Shown: positions 43,694 through 52,302 of the stretch, piece after piece
How the letters are laid out: every line of letters starts with the position of its first letter
Position numbering within the stretch: position 1 is the first letter of the stretch
Assembly (NCBI GenBank): GCA_038229415.1
Contig: JBBROM010000005.1
Location: 196,675 to 260,674 of the forward strand
DNA from: JANXUR01 sp038229415
Lineage (GTDB): Bacteria; Acidobacteriota; Terriglobia; Terriglobales; Acidobacteriaceae
Reading direction: 5' to 3'
Length of the DNA: 64,000 bases
The notes under the pieces: generated by a model
Told to the model about the DNA's origin: nothing
The model's database searches: none
Seen by the model: only the letters and a program-made list of their open reading frames with translations
Translations under genes and position numbers: made by a program

Positions 43694-46603
43694 GTGCCTC
43701 CCAAGAAAAATTCGCTGTCTACTGAGCCCGAAGCTCCTCTCCACATCGCCATCATCCCCGAAGGTCCGCGCGTTTTCCTGCTGGACACCATGTCGTTCAT
43801 CTTCCGCGCCTATCACGCCATGTCGCGAGCGCGGCCCATGTCCACGCGCAGTGGAGTTCCGACTGCCGCCGTGTACGTGTTCGTGAATATGCTGCGCAAG
43901 CTGCGCGAAGATTTCCAACCCGAATACATCGCCGCCGCCTTCGATCTCTCTGGCCCGACCTTTCGCGACGAGCAGGCCGCGGCCATGCCCACGCATCGCA
44001 AGGTGGATTCCAAAACCGGCGAAGTCCGCGACGTAGAATACAAGGGCTACAAAGCCAATCGCACCGCCATGCCCGAAGACCTCGGCCAGCAGATTCCCTA
44101 CATGCGCCGCGCCCTCGAAGCCTTTCGCATTCCCATTCTCGAATCGCAGCGCTACGAAGCCGATGACGTGATCGGCACCCTCGCCCGCAAGGCCTCCAGC
44201 GATCACGTCGTCATCGTCGTCTCGCAGGATAAAGACATGATGCAGCTGGTCACCGACCGCGTGCTCATTCTGAATCCGATGAAAGAAAATCTGGTCAGCG
44301 ACCCGAAGAAAGTGGAAGAGATTCTCGGCGTCCCGCCCAGTCGCGTGGTGGACGTGATGGCCCTGCGCGGCGATTCGGTGGACAACATCCCCGGAGCGCC
44401 CGGCATCGGCGACAAAGGTTCCGTCGAACTGATTCAGCGCTTCGGCAGCGTCGAAGCTGCCCTCGATCATGCCGACGAAGTCGAGCGCAAAACCTATCGC
44501 GAATCGTTGCAGCAAAATCGTGAGATGGTGCTGCTGAGCAAGCAGCTCGTCACCATTGATACCGACGTGCCCGTGGAGTTCGACCTGGAGAAAATGCGTT
44601 CGCAGGAGCCGGACACTGAAGCCCTGCGTACCCTCTTCAGCGAACTCGAATTCACCTCGATGCTCAAAGAGTTGACTCCCGCCGATGTCGCGCTGCCCGA
44701 GTTCGTAACCGACCTGATCGAGGGCACCTTCGCCGCCATCGTCGACGAGACCATCCAGCAGATGCAGGCTTACGCCAAGTTGGTGGAGGGCAGCGCACCC
44801 AGCCTCGCAGTCGCGCTGTCAGACGCCAACACCGCCACGAGCGCAATACCAGAAGCTGACGCAGAAGCGTCCGCCGACGCCGACCATCAAGCTCGCGACG
44901 CCGATGACGTTTCACAACCGCCAGCGCAAATGAGTTTTCTGGCCATGCCGAGTGAGGCAACCGCCGAACCGCCAACCGTGCCCACAGCAATCCAAGCGCC
45001 GCTCGCCCCCGAACCGCAATCCTCATCCTTCCGCATTGCCATCTCCGCCGAGCCCGGCAAAGCCAGCATCGTTCCGCTGGAGTCTCCCGCGGGCGAACGT
45101 GTGCGAGGAGTGTTGCAGGACGCCGCACTGCCCAAGGCGATTCACAATTACAAGGCCGCGCTCCGCACCCTCGCGCCACACGGCGTCACTCTGGCGGGCG
45201 TGCGCGATGAGCCGATGCTCTATTCCTACCTGCTCAATCCGACGCTGTCGTCGCACACGCTCGACGATCTCGTAGTGCGCAATCTCAATGCACGCCTGGC
45301 AAGCTCGCCGGGAAGCGCCGCCGATTTTAGCGGTCGCCTCGCGCGCAAGCTGCGGCCTGAGGTCGAGCAAGCGGGATTGTTGCCACTCTACGAAACCATG
45401 GACCTCCCGCTCGTCCCCGTGCTGGCCCGCATGGAAGCAGCTGGCGTAAAGGTTGACACCGCCGTACTCGCAGAAATGTCATCGCGCCTCGAGCGCGAAG
45501 CCGCCGCCAAGGCGCGTGAAGTTTTCGATATCGTCGGCACTGAGTTCAACATCAACTCGCCCAAGCAGCTCGGCGACATTCTTTTCAATCGCCTGCAACT
45601 TTCGCCACCCGGTCGCGGCCCCAAAGGCAAGCAGGCCAGCACCGCCGCCGACGTGCTCGAAGCCCTCGCGCTAGTACATCCCGTGCCCCGCCTCGTCATC
45701 GAATTTCGCCAGTTCAGCAAACTCAAGTCCACCTACGTGGACGCACTGCCGCAACTCATTGACGCACGCACCGGCCGCGTCCACACCACGTTTGACCAGA
45801 CCGGCACCGCCACTGGACGCATCTCGTCGTCCAATCCCAATCTGCAAAATATCCCCATTCGCACCGAGCTCGGCCGCGAGATTCGTGCGGCGTTCATCGC
45901 CGAGCCGGGGCACGTTCTGCTCGCCGCAGACTATTCGCAGATCGAACTGCGCTTGCTCGCCCACCTCTCGCAAGACCCGATGCTGGTCGAAGCCTATCGC
46001 CGCGGCGACGACATCCACACCCTCACCGCCGCGGAAGTGTTCGGCGTGCCGCCCATGATGATTACCAGCGAACATCGCAGCCGCGCCAAGGCGGTGAACT
46101 TTGGCATCGTGTATGGGCTTTCGCCGTTCGGGCTGTCGCAGCAACTCGGCATTGATCAGAAAGAAGCCAAGCGCTACATCGAGGCCTACTTCGAGAAATA
46201 TGCGGGCGTGCGTACATTCATTGATCGCACACTCGACGAAGCACGCCGCGAAAACAAAGTGCGAACCTTGTTCGGACGCGTCCGCCCCATTCCAGATATT
46301 CACTCGAAGAATCCCAATATGCGCGGATTCGCCGAGCGCACCGCTGTCAACACGCCGCTGCAAGGCACCGCCGCTGACCTGATCAAGGTAGCGATGCTGC
46401 GCATTGACGCCGCCATCCGCGAACGCAAACTCGCGTCGCGCATGACGCTGCAAGTGCATGACGAACTCGTGTTCGAAGTTCCAGAGAGCGAAGTAGAAGA
46501 GATGCGCACACTGGTGCAGCACCAGATGGAAAACGCACACGCGCTCAGTGTGCCGCTAGTGGCCGAAGTGGGCGTAGGCAAAAATTGGCGTGATATGGAT
46601 TAG
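43694..46603 (+). CDS. polA: DNA polymerase I
   Basis: Replicative gap-filling and repair polymerase, 969 residues from the GTG at 43694. Domains: 5' nuclease (about residues 20-310; FLLDTMSFIFRAYHAM, YEADDVIGTLA, GDSVDNIPGAPGIGDKG), an Ala/Pro/Glu-rich linker about 100 residues long, a 3'-5' exonuclease-like domain (about 450-580) and the polymerase domain with DYSQIELRLLAH, the O-helix RAKAVNFGIVYG and VHDELVFEV. The exonuclease domain seems to have lost proofreading residues: no DxE motif is visible and NYKAAL replaces the usual Asp-containing segment. The GTG is preferred to the ATG at 43625, which lies inside a repeat. Confidence 0.95.
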   Translation: MPPKKNSLSTEPEAPLHIAIIPEGPRVFLLDTMSFIFRAYHAMSRARPMSTRSGVPTAAVYVFVNMLRKLREDFQPEYIAAAFDLSGPTFRDEQAAAMPTHRKVDSKTGEVRDVEYKGYKANRTAMPEDLGQQIPYMRRALEAFRIPILESQRYEADDVIGTLARKASSDHVVIVVSQDKDMMQLVTDRVLILNPMKENLVSDPKKVEEILGVPPSRVVDVMALRGDSVDNIPGAPGIGDKGSVELIQRFGSVEAALDHADEVERKTYRESLQQNREMVLLSKQLVTIDTDVPVEFDLEKMRSQEPDTEALRTLFSELEFTSMLKELTPADVALPEFVTDLIEGTFAAIVDETIQQMQAYAKLVEGSAPSLAVALSDANTATSAIPEADAEASADADHQARDADDVSQPPAQMSFLAMPSEATAEPPTVPTAIQAPLAPEPQSSSFRIAISAEPGKASIVPLESPAGERVRGVLQDAALPKAIHNYKAALRTLAPHGVTLAGVRDEPMLYSYLLNPTLSSHTLDDLVVRNLNARLASSPGSAADFSGRLARKLRPEVEQAGLLPLYETMDLPLVPVLARMEAAGVKVDTAVLAEMSSRLEREAAAKAREVFDIVGTEFNINSPKQLGDILFNRLQLSPPGRGPKGKQASTAADVLEALALVHPVPRLVIEFRQFSKLKSTYVDALPQLIDARTGRVHTTFDQTGTATGRISSSNPNLQNIPIRTELGREIRAAFIAEPGHVLLAADYSQIELRLLAHLSQDPMLVEAYRRGDDIHTLTAAEVFGVPPMMITSEHRSRAKAVNFGIVYGLSPFGLSQQLGIDQKEAKRYIEAYFEKYAGVRTFIDRTLDEARRENKVRTLFGRVRPIPDIHSKNPNMRGFAERTAVNTPLQGTAADLIKVAMLRIDAAIRERKLASRMTLQVHDELVFEVPESEVEEMRTLVQHQMENAHALSVPLVAEVGVGKNWRDMD

Positions 46604-46611
46604 CTCGAGTG

Positions 46612-46911
46612 CTATTGCTTGAATGATTTGCGCGACGCTGCCTCGCGCAGCAGACGATCTTCACGAAATCCTCGAATGCGGCGCGCGCGCCATAGTTTGC
46701 GGCCCACCACGACGAACACGAACCAGCCGAGCACTGCAACGCCGAATACATAGAGCAGCAGATCCACGATGCCCAGCAACTTCCATCCATAGCCGTGACC
46801 CAGCACCCATAAGACCGCTTCCATCAATAGAAAGAAACCGATCAGCGCCAGTCGCGGATTGCGGATCAAGCTACGCTCCCAACTCGCGCTGAATCGCCTC
46901 AACAATCGCAT
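46612..46911 (-). CDS. small two-helix membrane protein, unknown
   Basis: Protein of 99 residues with two hydrophobic helices (about 21-40 and 46-68), Arg-rich ends and no recognisable motif. It overlaps the 3' end of glmM by 41 bases, so translation is probably coupled; a later start (Met30) is possible. Its stop lies 8 bases from the convergent polA stop. It appears to be the last gene of the cdaA-cdaR-glmM transcript. No function can be assigned. Confidence 0.6.
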   Translation of the reverse strand: MRLLRRFSASWERSLIRNPRLALIGFFLLMEAVLWVLGHGYGWKLLGIVDLLLYVFGVAVLGWFVFVVVGRKLWRARRIRGFREDRLLREAASRKSFKQ

Positions 46912-48259
46912 CGGCCAGCGTGTGCATCTCCGCTTCTGACTCAGCCTCGATCATCACACGCGCCAGCGCTTCGGTGCCGGAGTAGCGCACCACCACCCGC
47001 CCGCGCTCGCGCAACTGCGCATCGGCAGCGTCTATCGCGTCGCGCACCGCCGCAATCTCACTCAGCGGCTTCTTCTCGCGCACTCGCACATTCTTGATCA
47101 CCTGTGGGAACACTTTCAGATCTGCAATTAATTCTGCCAGCGATTTACCCGAGCGCACCACCACATCCATCACGCGCAGCGCCGTGAACATGCCGTCGCC
47201 GGTCGTAGCTTCGCTATCGCGAAACAAAATGTGGCCCGACTGCTCGCCACCAAGTGTCGCGCCAGACTTCTGCATCAGCTCCAGCACATACTTGTCGCCC
47301 ACATCGGCGCGCAGTAGCGCAATGCCCGACCCGCGCAGCGCCACCTCCAGCCCCATGTTCGCCATCGTTGTGCCCACCACGGTATTCCCCGACAATCTTC
47401 CGCGATGTTGCATGTCGCGCGCGCACAGTAGCAGCACCCCATCGCCATTCACTACGTTCCCTGCCGCATCGCAGAAAAGAGCGCGATCCGCATCGCCATC
47501 AAACGTCACGCCCAAGTCATAATGCTCTCCACGCATCTCCGCCTCGTGCATCGCGGCGCCCAGCGTCTTGGGATGCAGCGCACCGCAACCATCATTTATA
47601 TTGCGGCCATCCGGCGATGCATGCAGAATCGTCGCATCAACGCCGCAGGCGCGGAACAACTCTGGTGCTTCTGCGGAAGCAGCGCCATTGGCACAATCCA
47701 CCAGAATGCGCAGGCTGCTTAGATCAGTCGTCGCTTGTGCCCGCAGCCACCCGATATATGCTTGGCGCAACGCGGCGTCGCCCGGCAAGCTGGGCACACC
47801 CGCCAGCGTTGCAGAATTTGCGGCCGTTCCGCCCGCCGCAATCTGCGCAAAAATCTCGCGTTCAATCTCCAGCTCTTCGGCATCCGGCAGCTTGTAGCCA
47901 TCGCCCGAAAATACCTTGATGCCGTTGTCAGTCCAAGGATTGTGCGACGCCGAAAGCACAACACCTGCATCGAAGCCACGCGTGCGCGCAAGAAACGCCA
48001 CGCCAGGAGTTGGAATCACGCCCGCACTGGCAACTTCCGCCCCACACGACCGCAGGCCAGCCGCCAAAGCATCCGCGATCCAGCCCGATGACTCGCGGGT
48101 GTCTTGGCCCAGCAGTACGCGGGGCACAGGCCGTGAATGTATCAGATCGTGCGCAAGGGCCCGCCCAATGGCGTACACCGTCTCGCGATTCAACGGAAAG
48201 TCGCCCGCCACACCGCGAATGCCATCCGTGCCAAAAAGTTGTCGTTTCGTTTGCGTCAT
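46871..48259 (-). CDS. glmM: phosphoglucosamine mutase
   Basis: Interconverts glucosamine-6-phosphate and glucosamine-1-phosphate for peptidoglycan and lipopolysaccharide precursors. 462 residues. N-terminal LFGTDGIRGVAGD, phosphoserine loop VVLSASHNPWTDNGIK (Ser105), metal loop DGDADR, sugar-binding GGEQSGH and phosphate-binding RYSGTEALARVM are all present. In Gram-positive bacteria CdaR and GlmM both bind CdaA, and the same gene trio is conserved here. Start ATG 15 bases after the cdaR stop. Confidence 0.96.
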   Translation of the reverse strand: MTQTKRQLFGTDGIRGVAGDFPLNRETVYAIGRALAHDLIHSRPVPRVLLGQDTRESSGWIADALAAGLRSCGAEVASAGVIPTPGVAFLARTRGFDAGVVLSASHNPWTDNGIKVFSGDGYKLPDAEELEIEREIFAQIAAGGTAANSATLAGVPSLPGDAALRQAYIGWLRAQATTDLSSLRILVDCANGAASAEAPELFRACGVDATILHASPDGRNINDGCGALHPKTLGAAMHEAEMRGEHYDLGVTFDGDADRALFCDAAGNVVNGDGVLLLCARDMQHRGRLSGNTVVGTTMANMGLEVALRGSGIALLRADVGDKYVLELMQKSGATLGGEQSGHILFRDSEATTGDGMFTALRVMDVVVRSGKSLAELIADLKVFPQVIKNVRVREKKPLSEIAAVRDAIDAADAQLRERGRVVVRYSGTEALARVMIEAESEAEMHTLADAIVEAIQRELGA

Positions 48260-48273
48260 GCTGAGTAAGGTTC

Positions 48274-49008
48274 CTAGTGTGGGGCAGTTGTAGCATGAGG
48301 CGGTTTCGGCACGCTGCCAGAACCTGCCTCCTGCATCACCACAGTTACACGAATGGGTTGGGGATTCGAAATCTGCACCAGTGGATCGGCAACATACGGC
48401 CGCGTCACGAAGGTTTCGCGCGCCATGGTGCCGCTCGCGTCAATCGGGTCAGTGGAGGCTGACTCCACTTCAGCGAGGCGGTGGGCGGGCCCGGCGATCT
48501 TCACCCACATGGGGTCAGTCATGACCTGCGCAATGTGCCGGTCGGAAGCGAATGTGCCCAACACGTGCGGCCTTACTTCCACCATCTTCGTTGCGTGCCG
48601 GTCGAGACTGATGCGGTACTGCGCGGGTAGCACCTGCAACACTTCAATGCCGCTGGGCGGATGCGCCTGGCGCGGCGTCAGCTCAAAAGTATGTTCGCCC
48701 GACGGAGTGTTTGCCAGGTCAAGTTCCACGTGGACTTCGCGCGGACGCAGCTCGCGAATCTTGCTGGCCGCGCCTCGCAGGCGCAACTGCACTTCAGAGA
48801 TCGTCTCTGAACTGATCTCCAGTCCATCCGGAATACGATGCAATTCCAGCGGCACGTTAATCGTGGTTTCCGCTTGCGGATCGTTGGCGACCGCGCGCCA
48901 AAATAAAAATGCCAGCATCAGGGCCACCAGCTTCAGCCAAAAATCCCTTACAAACAAGCGATAGAAAAACCGGCCCGCTTTGCGCACACTCGTTTTCGGA
49001 GAGTTCAT
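48274..49008 (-). CDS. cdaR: YbbR-domain protein, CdaA regulator
   Basis: Membrane-anchored extracytoplasmic protein, 244 residues. One transmembrane helix (about residues 21-42, DFWLKLVALMLAFLFWRAVA) followed by YbbR domains (residues about 48-220) with the usual NDPQAETTINVPLELHRIPDGLEIS beginning. In characterised bacteria it modulates CdaA from outside the membrane. The ATG overlaps the cdaA stop by 4 bases. The C-terminal about 20 residues are Pro/Ser-rich. Confidence 0.9.
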   Translation of the reverse strand: MNSPKTSVRKAGRFFYRLFVRDFWLKLVALMLAFLFWRAVANDPQAETTINVPLELHRIPDGLEISSETISEVQLRLRGAASKIRELRPREVHVELDLANTPSGEHTFELTPRQAHPPSGIEVLQVLPAQYRISLDRHATKMVEVRPHVLGTFASDRHIAQVMTDPMWVKIAGPAHRLAEVESASTDPIDASGTMARETFVTRPYVADPLVQISNPQPIRVTVVMQEAGSGSVPKPPHATTAPH

Positions 49009-49832
49009 CCTTTACCCTCCGTCAGAGGATGCGGCAGCGGCACAGTCTCGGCATCTACATTCATCGAAGGCACATAGCGCGGTACTAGTTCTGATAAGCG
49101 TCGCTGCAACTGCGCAGAGGTAAGATCACGCTCCAGATTCCCGCCGTGCGCCAAAGTGATGTGTCCCGATTCTTCCGAGACAATCACCACCACCGCGTCG
49201 GTTTCTTCGGTCAGGCCAATGCCCGCGCGATGCCGCGACCCCAGCTCCTTGGCCAGCAACGGCTTGGTGGAAAGCGGCAGAAAGCACGCCGCAGCTGCAA
49301 TCTTGTCGCGCTGCACAATGGCTGCGCCATCATGCAGCGGAGCGCCCTTCTGGAAGATGGTGACCAGCAAGTCGTAAGAAATTTGCGCGCCCATCGGCAC
49401 GCCGCTTTCCAGATACGTGCGCAAGCCCACTTCGCGTTCAATCGCAATCAGTGCGCCGATGCGTTCTTCCGAGAAGCGCCCCGCAGCCAGCACAATGTCG
49501 TCGTAAATATCAGCCGAGTCGCCCATGGAGCGATTGAAGCTCAACATGCGCCCGAGCTTGACCAGCCCCTGCCGAATCTCGTGCTGAAAGATCACGATCA
49601 TGGCGAACATGGCATACGGCAAAGCCGCGCCTAGCACATAGTTCAACGTGTTCAATCCGGCGAGGCGCGCGCCGTAATAGATTGCAACCAGAACGCCCAC
49701 GCCAATCAGCATTGGCTGCCCGCGAGTGCCGCGGATCAGCACCAGAAAGCCGTAAATGAGCAACGCCACCAGCAAAATATCCAGCGCAGAAAGAAGCGAC
49801 ATTTGCGGCAATCGGCCGAGCAGATTCGTCAT
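49005..49832 (-). CDS. cdaA: diadenylate cyclase CdaA
   Basis: Membrane-bound enzyme making cyclic di-AMP from two ATP. Three N-terminal hydrophobic helices (about residues 10-85) precede the DisA_N domain with its two active-site motifs: DGA in GAPLHDGAAIV (Asp of the metal site) and RHR in SRHRAGIGL. 275 residues is the family length. ATG at 49832 with AAAGGA ribosome-binding site; a second Met lies at residue 11. First gene of the cdaA-cdaR-glmM operon; c-di-AMP governs potassium and osmotic balance and cell-wall homeostasis in other bacteria. Confidence 0.95.
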   Translation of the reverse strand: MTNLLGRLPQMSLLSALDILLVALLIYGFLVLIRGTRGQPMLIGVGVLVAIYYGARLAGLNTLNYVLGAALPYAMFAMIVIFQHEIRQGLVKLGRMLSFNRSMGDSADIYDDIVLAAGRFSEERIGALIAIEREVGLRTYLESGVPMGAQISYDLLVTIFQKGAPLHDGAAIVQRDKIAAAACFLPLSTKPLLAKELGSRHRAGIGLTEETDAVVVIVSEESGHITLAHGGNLERDLTSAQLQRRLSELVPRYVPSMNVDAETVPLPHPLTEGKG

Positions 49833-50040
49833 GTCATTCCTTTCGTGGAGTGTGCCCGTGCTGTCCGTTTGGCGAACAGCACCAATAGCTTCATTCTAAC
49901 TGTACGGGTTCGTGAACATCAGTACGCGCATGAGGCAAAGCCTGCCAAGGCGAAGCAAATCGAGTCAAGTCAAGCGAGCCAAGCAACGCTAGCCAAGCCA
50001 ACCAAGCGTGGGGCAGGCAGCTAAGGCTAGGCCAAGCAAG

Positions 50041-50090
50041 TGTGGGGGCAGGTGCCTCACCTGCCCATTCGGAGCAAAGCTCCGAATGCT
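50041..50090. repeat. Family C repeat
   Basis: Two adjacent hairpins: GGCAGGTG/CACCTGCC and ATTCGGAGC/GCTCCGAAT. Stem sequences differ from other copies but the pairing is intact. Confidence 0.75.
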
Positions 50091-50117
50091 TCCGTTGCGC
50101 GCGACGAAGATAGGCCT

Positions 50118-50170
50118 GTGTGTGGGTACGGGCGCCCTCGCCTGCCCAGTCGGAGCAAAACTCCGAAAGC
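50118..50170. repeat. Family C repeat
   Basis: Hairpin one uses ACGGGCG/CGCCTGC with one wobble and one mismatch; hairpin two is TCGGAG/CTCCGA. It is about 30 bases after the preceding copy and in the same orientation. Confidence 0.7.
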
Positions 50171-50283
50171 TTCGTGCCGAAGGCACAACCGAAGTAAGCC
50201 CGGCACGGAGCGTAGCGGAGTGCCGGGCTTACACCGCCCCCACATTGCAAGTCCCGAAGGGACGACTGAGACCGTCGGGTTTT
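50171..50283. repeat. Family E composite repeat (reverse)
   Basis: CGTGCCGAAGGCACAACCGA, GTAAGCCCGGCACGGAGCG and GGAGTGCCGGGCTTAC, followed by a GTCCCGAAGGGACGAC element. It is the reverse complement of the composites at 53812-53909 and 61632-61732. Confidence 0.7.
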
Positions 50284-50388
50284 TCGAAGACTCAAAACCG
50301 TCACGACTCTGCCGATGCCCCACCCTGTATACGCACGCGTAAAATAGAACTAACAATCCGCTCAACTCGATTCGCGAATCATATTCAG

Positions 50389-51393
50389 ATGCCTATGACC
50401 CAACCCCCCATTTCCGCAATCCTCGCTGCGCCCGCCGACCCCGCACTCCCCCCATGGCTGCGCGAACTCTATCCCTTTTCACCGCGCACGGCCACGATCA
50501 ACGGCCACCGCATGAGCTTCGTCGAACTCGGCTCGCCACTCGCGCCACCGGTCATCCTTTTACACGGCAATCCCACATGGTCGTTCCTCTGGCGGACGCT
50601 GATTCCCCGCCTCGCCGACCGCTATCGCGTCATCGCGCCCGACTGGATCGGCTTCGGCCTCTCCGACAAACCCGTCAACGCGGCCTATCACTCCATCCAG
50701 CAGCACTCCGCCGATCTCGAAGCGCTGCTCGATGCACTCGCCGAAGAAAACTCCGCCTTCCGCGCGCAAAAAATCATGCTGGTCATGCACGACTGGGCTG
50801 GCCCCATCGGCCTCGACTACGCCGCCCGCAATCCCCAGCGTATTCGCAAGCTGGTGCTGGTCAACAGTTGGCTCGCGCCCTCGCCCATCGCCGGACAGGT
50901 GCGCCTCAAGCCCGCTCTGTGCCTCGGCATCGGCGGCCCGCTCGCCCGCTGGGCCGACGACGCCCTCAATCTCTCCATCCCCGCCGCCGTGAGCACCACC
51001 GGCAATCAGGCGCTCGCCGCCCGCGTAGTGGACGCCTATAAGTTCCCCTTTATTCGCAGCGTAAGTGACAGGCGCCGCATCGCCCCCGGCGCCTTCTTCC
51101 GCATGACGGAGCAGAGCAGTGAAGGAATGCGAACGCTGGCAAATCCCGCGCAATCTGACTTACTGCCAGCCCTCGCCAAGTTAGACGCCCCAGCAGAAAT
51201 CCTGTGGGGCGCGAAAGACCCCCTCTGCGCCAAGTTCGCAGCGACGACGCTGTACGACGCCCTGCCCAACGCCCGCGAACCCTTCGGCCTAGACTTCCAC
51301 GGACACATGCTCCCCGAAGAAACCCCAGAAGCCCTGCTCACCCGCATCTTCGAAGAAGTGAAGCCGCAACCCGTGCTGCGAATCTTGCTGTAA
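50389..51393 (+). CDS. haloalkane dehalogenase-like alpha/beta hydrolase
   Basis: Alpha/beta hydrolase of 334 residues. The oxyanion and halide-site segment is LHGNPTWSFLWR (about residues 62-73), the nucleophile elbow is HDWAGPIGLDYA (Asp about 131, in the haloalkane dehalogenase position instead of the usual serine of esterases), and the catalytic His lies in DFHGHMLPEE near the C-terminus. This supports haloalkane dehalogenase; other aspartate-nucleophile hydrolases remain possible. The ATG at 50389 begins a Pro-rich N-terminus; 127 upstream in-frame codons come from repeats and were excluded. Confidence 0.85.
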   Translation: MPMTQPPISAILAAPADPALPPWLRELYPFSPRTATINGHRMSFVELGSPLAPPVILLHGNPTWSFLWRTLIPRLADRYRVIAPDWIGFGLSDKPVNAAYHSIQQHSADLEALLDALAEENSAFRAQKIMLVMHDWAGPIGLDYAARNPQRIRKLVLVNSWLAPSPIAGQVRLKPALCLGIGGPLARWADDALNLSIPAAVSTTGNQALAARVVDAYKFPFIRSVSDRRRIAPGAFFRMTEQSSEGMRTLANPAQSDLLPALAKLDAPAEILWGAKDPLCAKFAATTLYDALPNAREPFGLDFHGHMLPEETPEALLTRIFEEVKPQPVLRILL

Positions 51394-51737
51394 CCAAATC
51401 TCGCGTGGTTGCAAACGCTCGCCAGAAGCCTGTGTGGGGACGGGCGCCCTCGCCCGTCCAGTCGCCCGCAGGGCGAAGCGGCTGCCCGCCCAAAAATTCA
51501 GCCGGGGGCATATAAACAAACGACGGTGGGACGAAGTTCCCCCGATGCAGGTGTAAGCCAGTCACCCTGTCCGTCCAAGCCGGGCGAATTCCGCGCCACC
51601 ACCCCAGCCGCGTAAGCGGCGGAACAAGATAGCCCAGGGCGTAAGCCCGGGGTCAGCACGGAAAAAGTTTTAGAGCCCCGTAGGGGCGGCACCATAACGC
51701 AGCCCCAATCCGCAGCGCGAGACGTGGGGCACCCGGC
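51394..51737. other. repeat-rich intergenic region
   Basis: About 344 bases between the hydrolase and the DUF1801 gene. It holds a family C copy, a mosaic at 51630-51693 (GCCCAGGGCGTAAGCCC then AGAGCCCCGTAGGGGCGGCACC) and the half-site GAGACGTGGGGCACCCGG near 51720. No gene is visible. Confidence 0.65.
51431..51479. repeat. Family C repeat
   Basis: Stems GGACGGGCG/CGCCCGTCC and CGCCC/GGGCG; the second stem has changed on both sides relative to other copies. Confidence 0.75.
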
Positions 51738-52163
51738 TTACTTCTTCTTGGCTATCCGTTGCGCGAGGGCTGCGGCGTTGGCTGCTACTGCGGCGCGGAT
51801 GAGTTGCTTGAAGGCAGCTTGGTTGATCTTCTCGCCTTCGCGGAGGTCAATGGCACGGCGCACGTTGCCTTCGAGGCTGGCGTTGAAGAGTTGCTTGGGA
51901 TCGGGCAGGGAGGCTCCGCGAGCGAAGGTGAGCTTGACGACCTGCTTGTGAGTTTCTCCGGTGCAGACGATGCCGTCATGGGAGAAGACGGGGGTGCCGG
52001 GGCTCGTTGCCTTCACCCATTTCCACTCTTCTTCGATGTTTGGGTCGGCGTCGTGGATGAGCTTGCGCATAAGGGCGAGGGTATCGCCGCGCCAGTCGGC
52101 GAGGTTTTTGATCTTGGCGTCTATTTGGGCGGTGGCAGATTCGATGGGTATGGGCTTTTTCAT
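51738..52163 (-). CDS. DUF1801 protein
   Basis: Small soluble protein of 141 residues. The central segment (EEEWKWVKATSPGTPVFSHDGIVCTGETHKQVVKLTFARGASLPDPKQLFNAS) is typical of DUF1801/YdhG-like proteins, which adopt a small alpha/beta fold and have no confirmed reaction. The C-terminus is Ala/Lys-rich (AQRIAKKK). The ATG at 52163 has a plausible ribosome-binding site (GGGAGT on the minus strand). It is monocistronic between repeat-rich gaps. Confidence 0.8.
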   Translation of the reverse strand: MKKPIPIESATAQIDAKIKNLADWRGDTLALMRKLIHDADPNIEEEWKWVKATSPGTPVFSHDGIVCTGETHKQVVKLTFARGASLPDPKQLFNASLEGNVRRAIDLREGEKINQAAFKQLIRAAVAANAAALAQRIAKKK

Positions 52164-52254
52164 GGGTGACTCCCACTCTTGTAGTTAATTTAGCTTTCGC
52201 GCTGCGCGATGTGCAAGTTGCGCGAGTGGAATCCTCTCCCAGTGTAGAACCTAT

Positions 52255-52293
52255 CCCACTCAAGTCAGAAGCGGGCTTGAGTGGGCCATCGGC
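52255..52293. repeat. Family D repeat
   Basis: CCCACTCAAGTC and GGCTTGAGTGGGCC as inverted arms; related to 53662-53701 and 61901-61940. Confidence 0.65.
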
Positions 52294-52302
52294 CACAGCA
52301 CG

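Larger units (their letters stand above)
49833..50388. other. repeat-rich intergenic region
   Basis: About 556 bases upstream of cdaA and the hydrolase gene. It holds two family C copies, one family E copy, several direct repeats of AAGCCAA/AAGCAA around 49925-50040, and a GTCGTCCC-type element near 50250. I see no gene; an in-frame extension of the hydrolase ORF runs through it but is repeat-derived. Confidence 0.7.

Noticed and set aside
50008..51393. Full-length open frame for the hydrolase from 50008
   Set aside because: The upstream 127 codons are family C and E repeats; the ATG at 50389 starts the protein proper.
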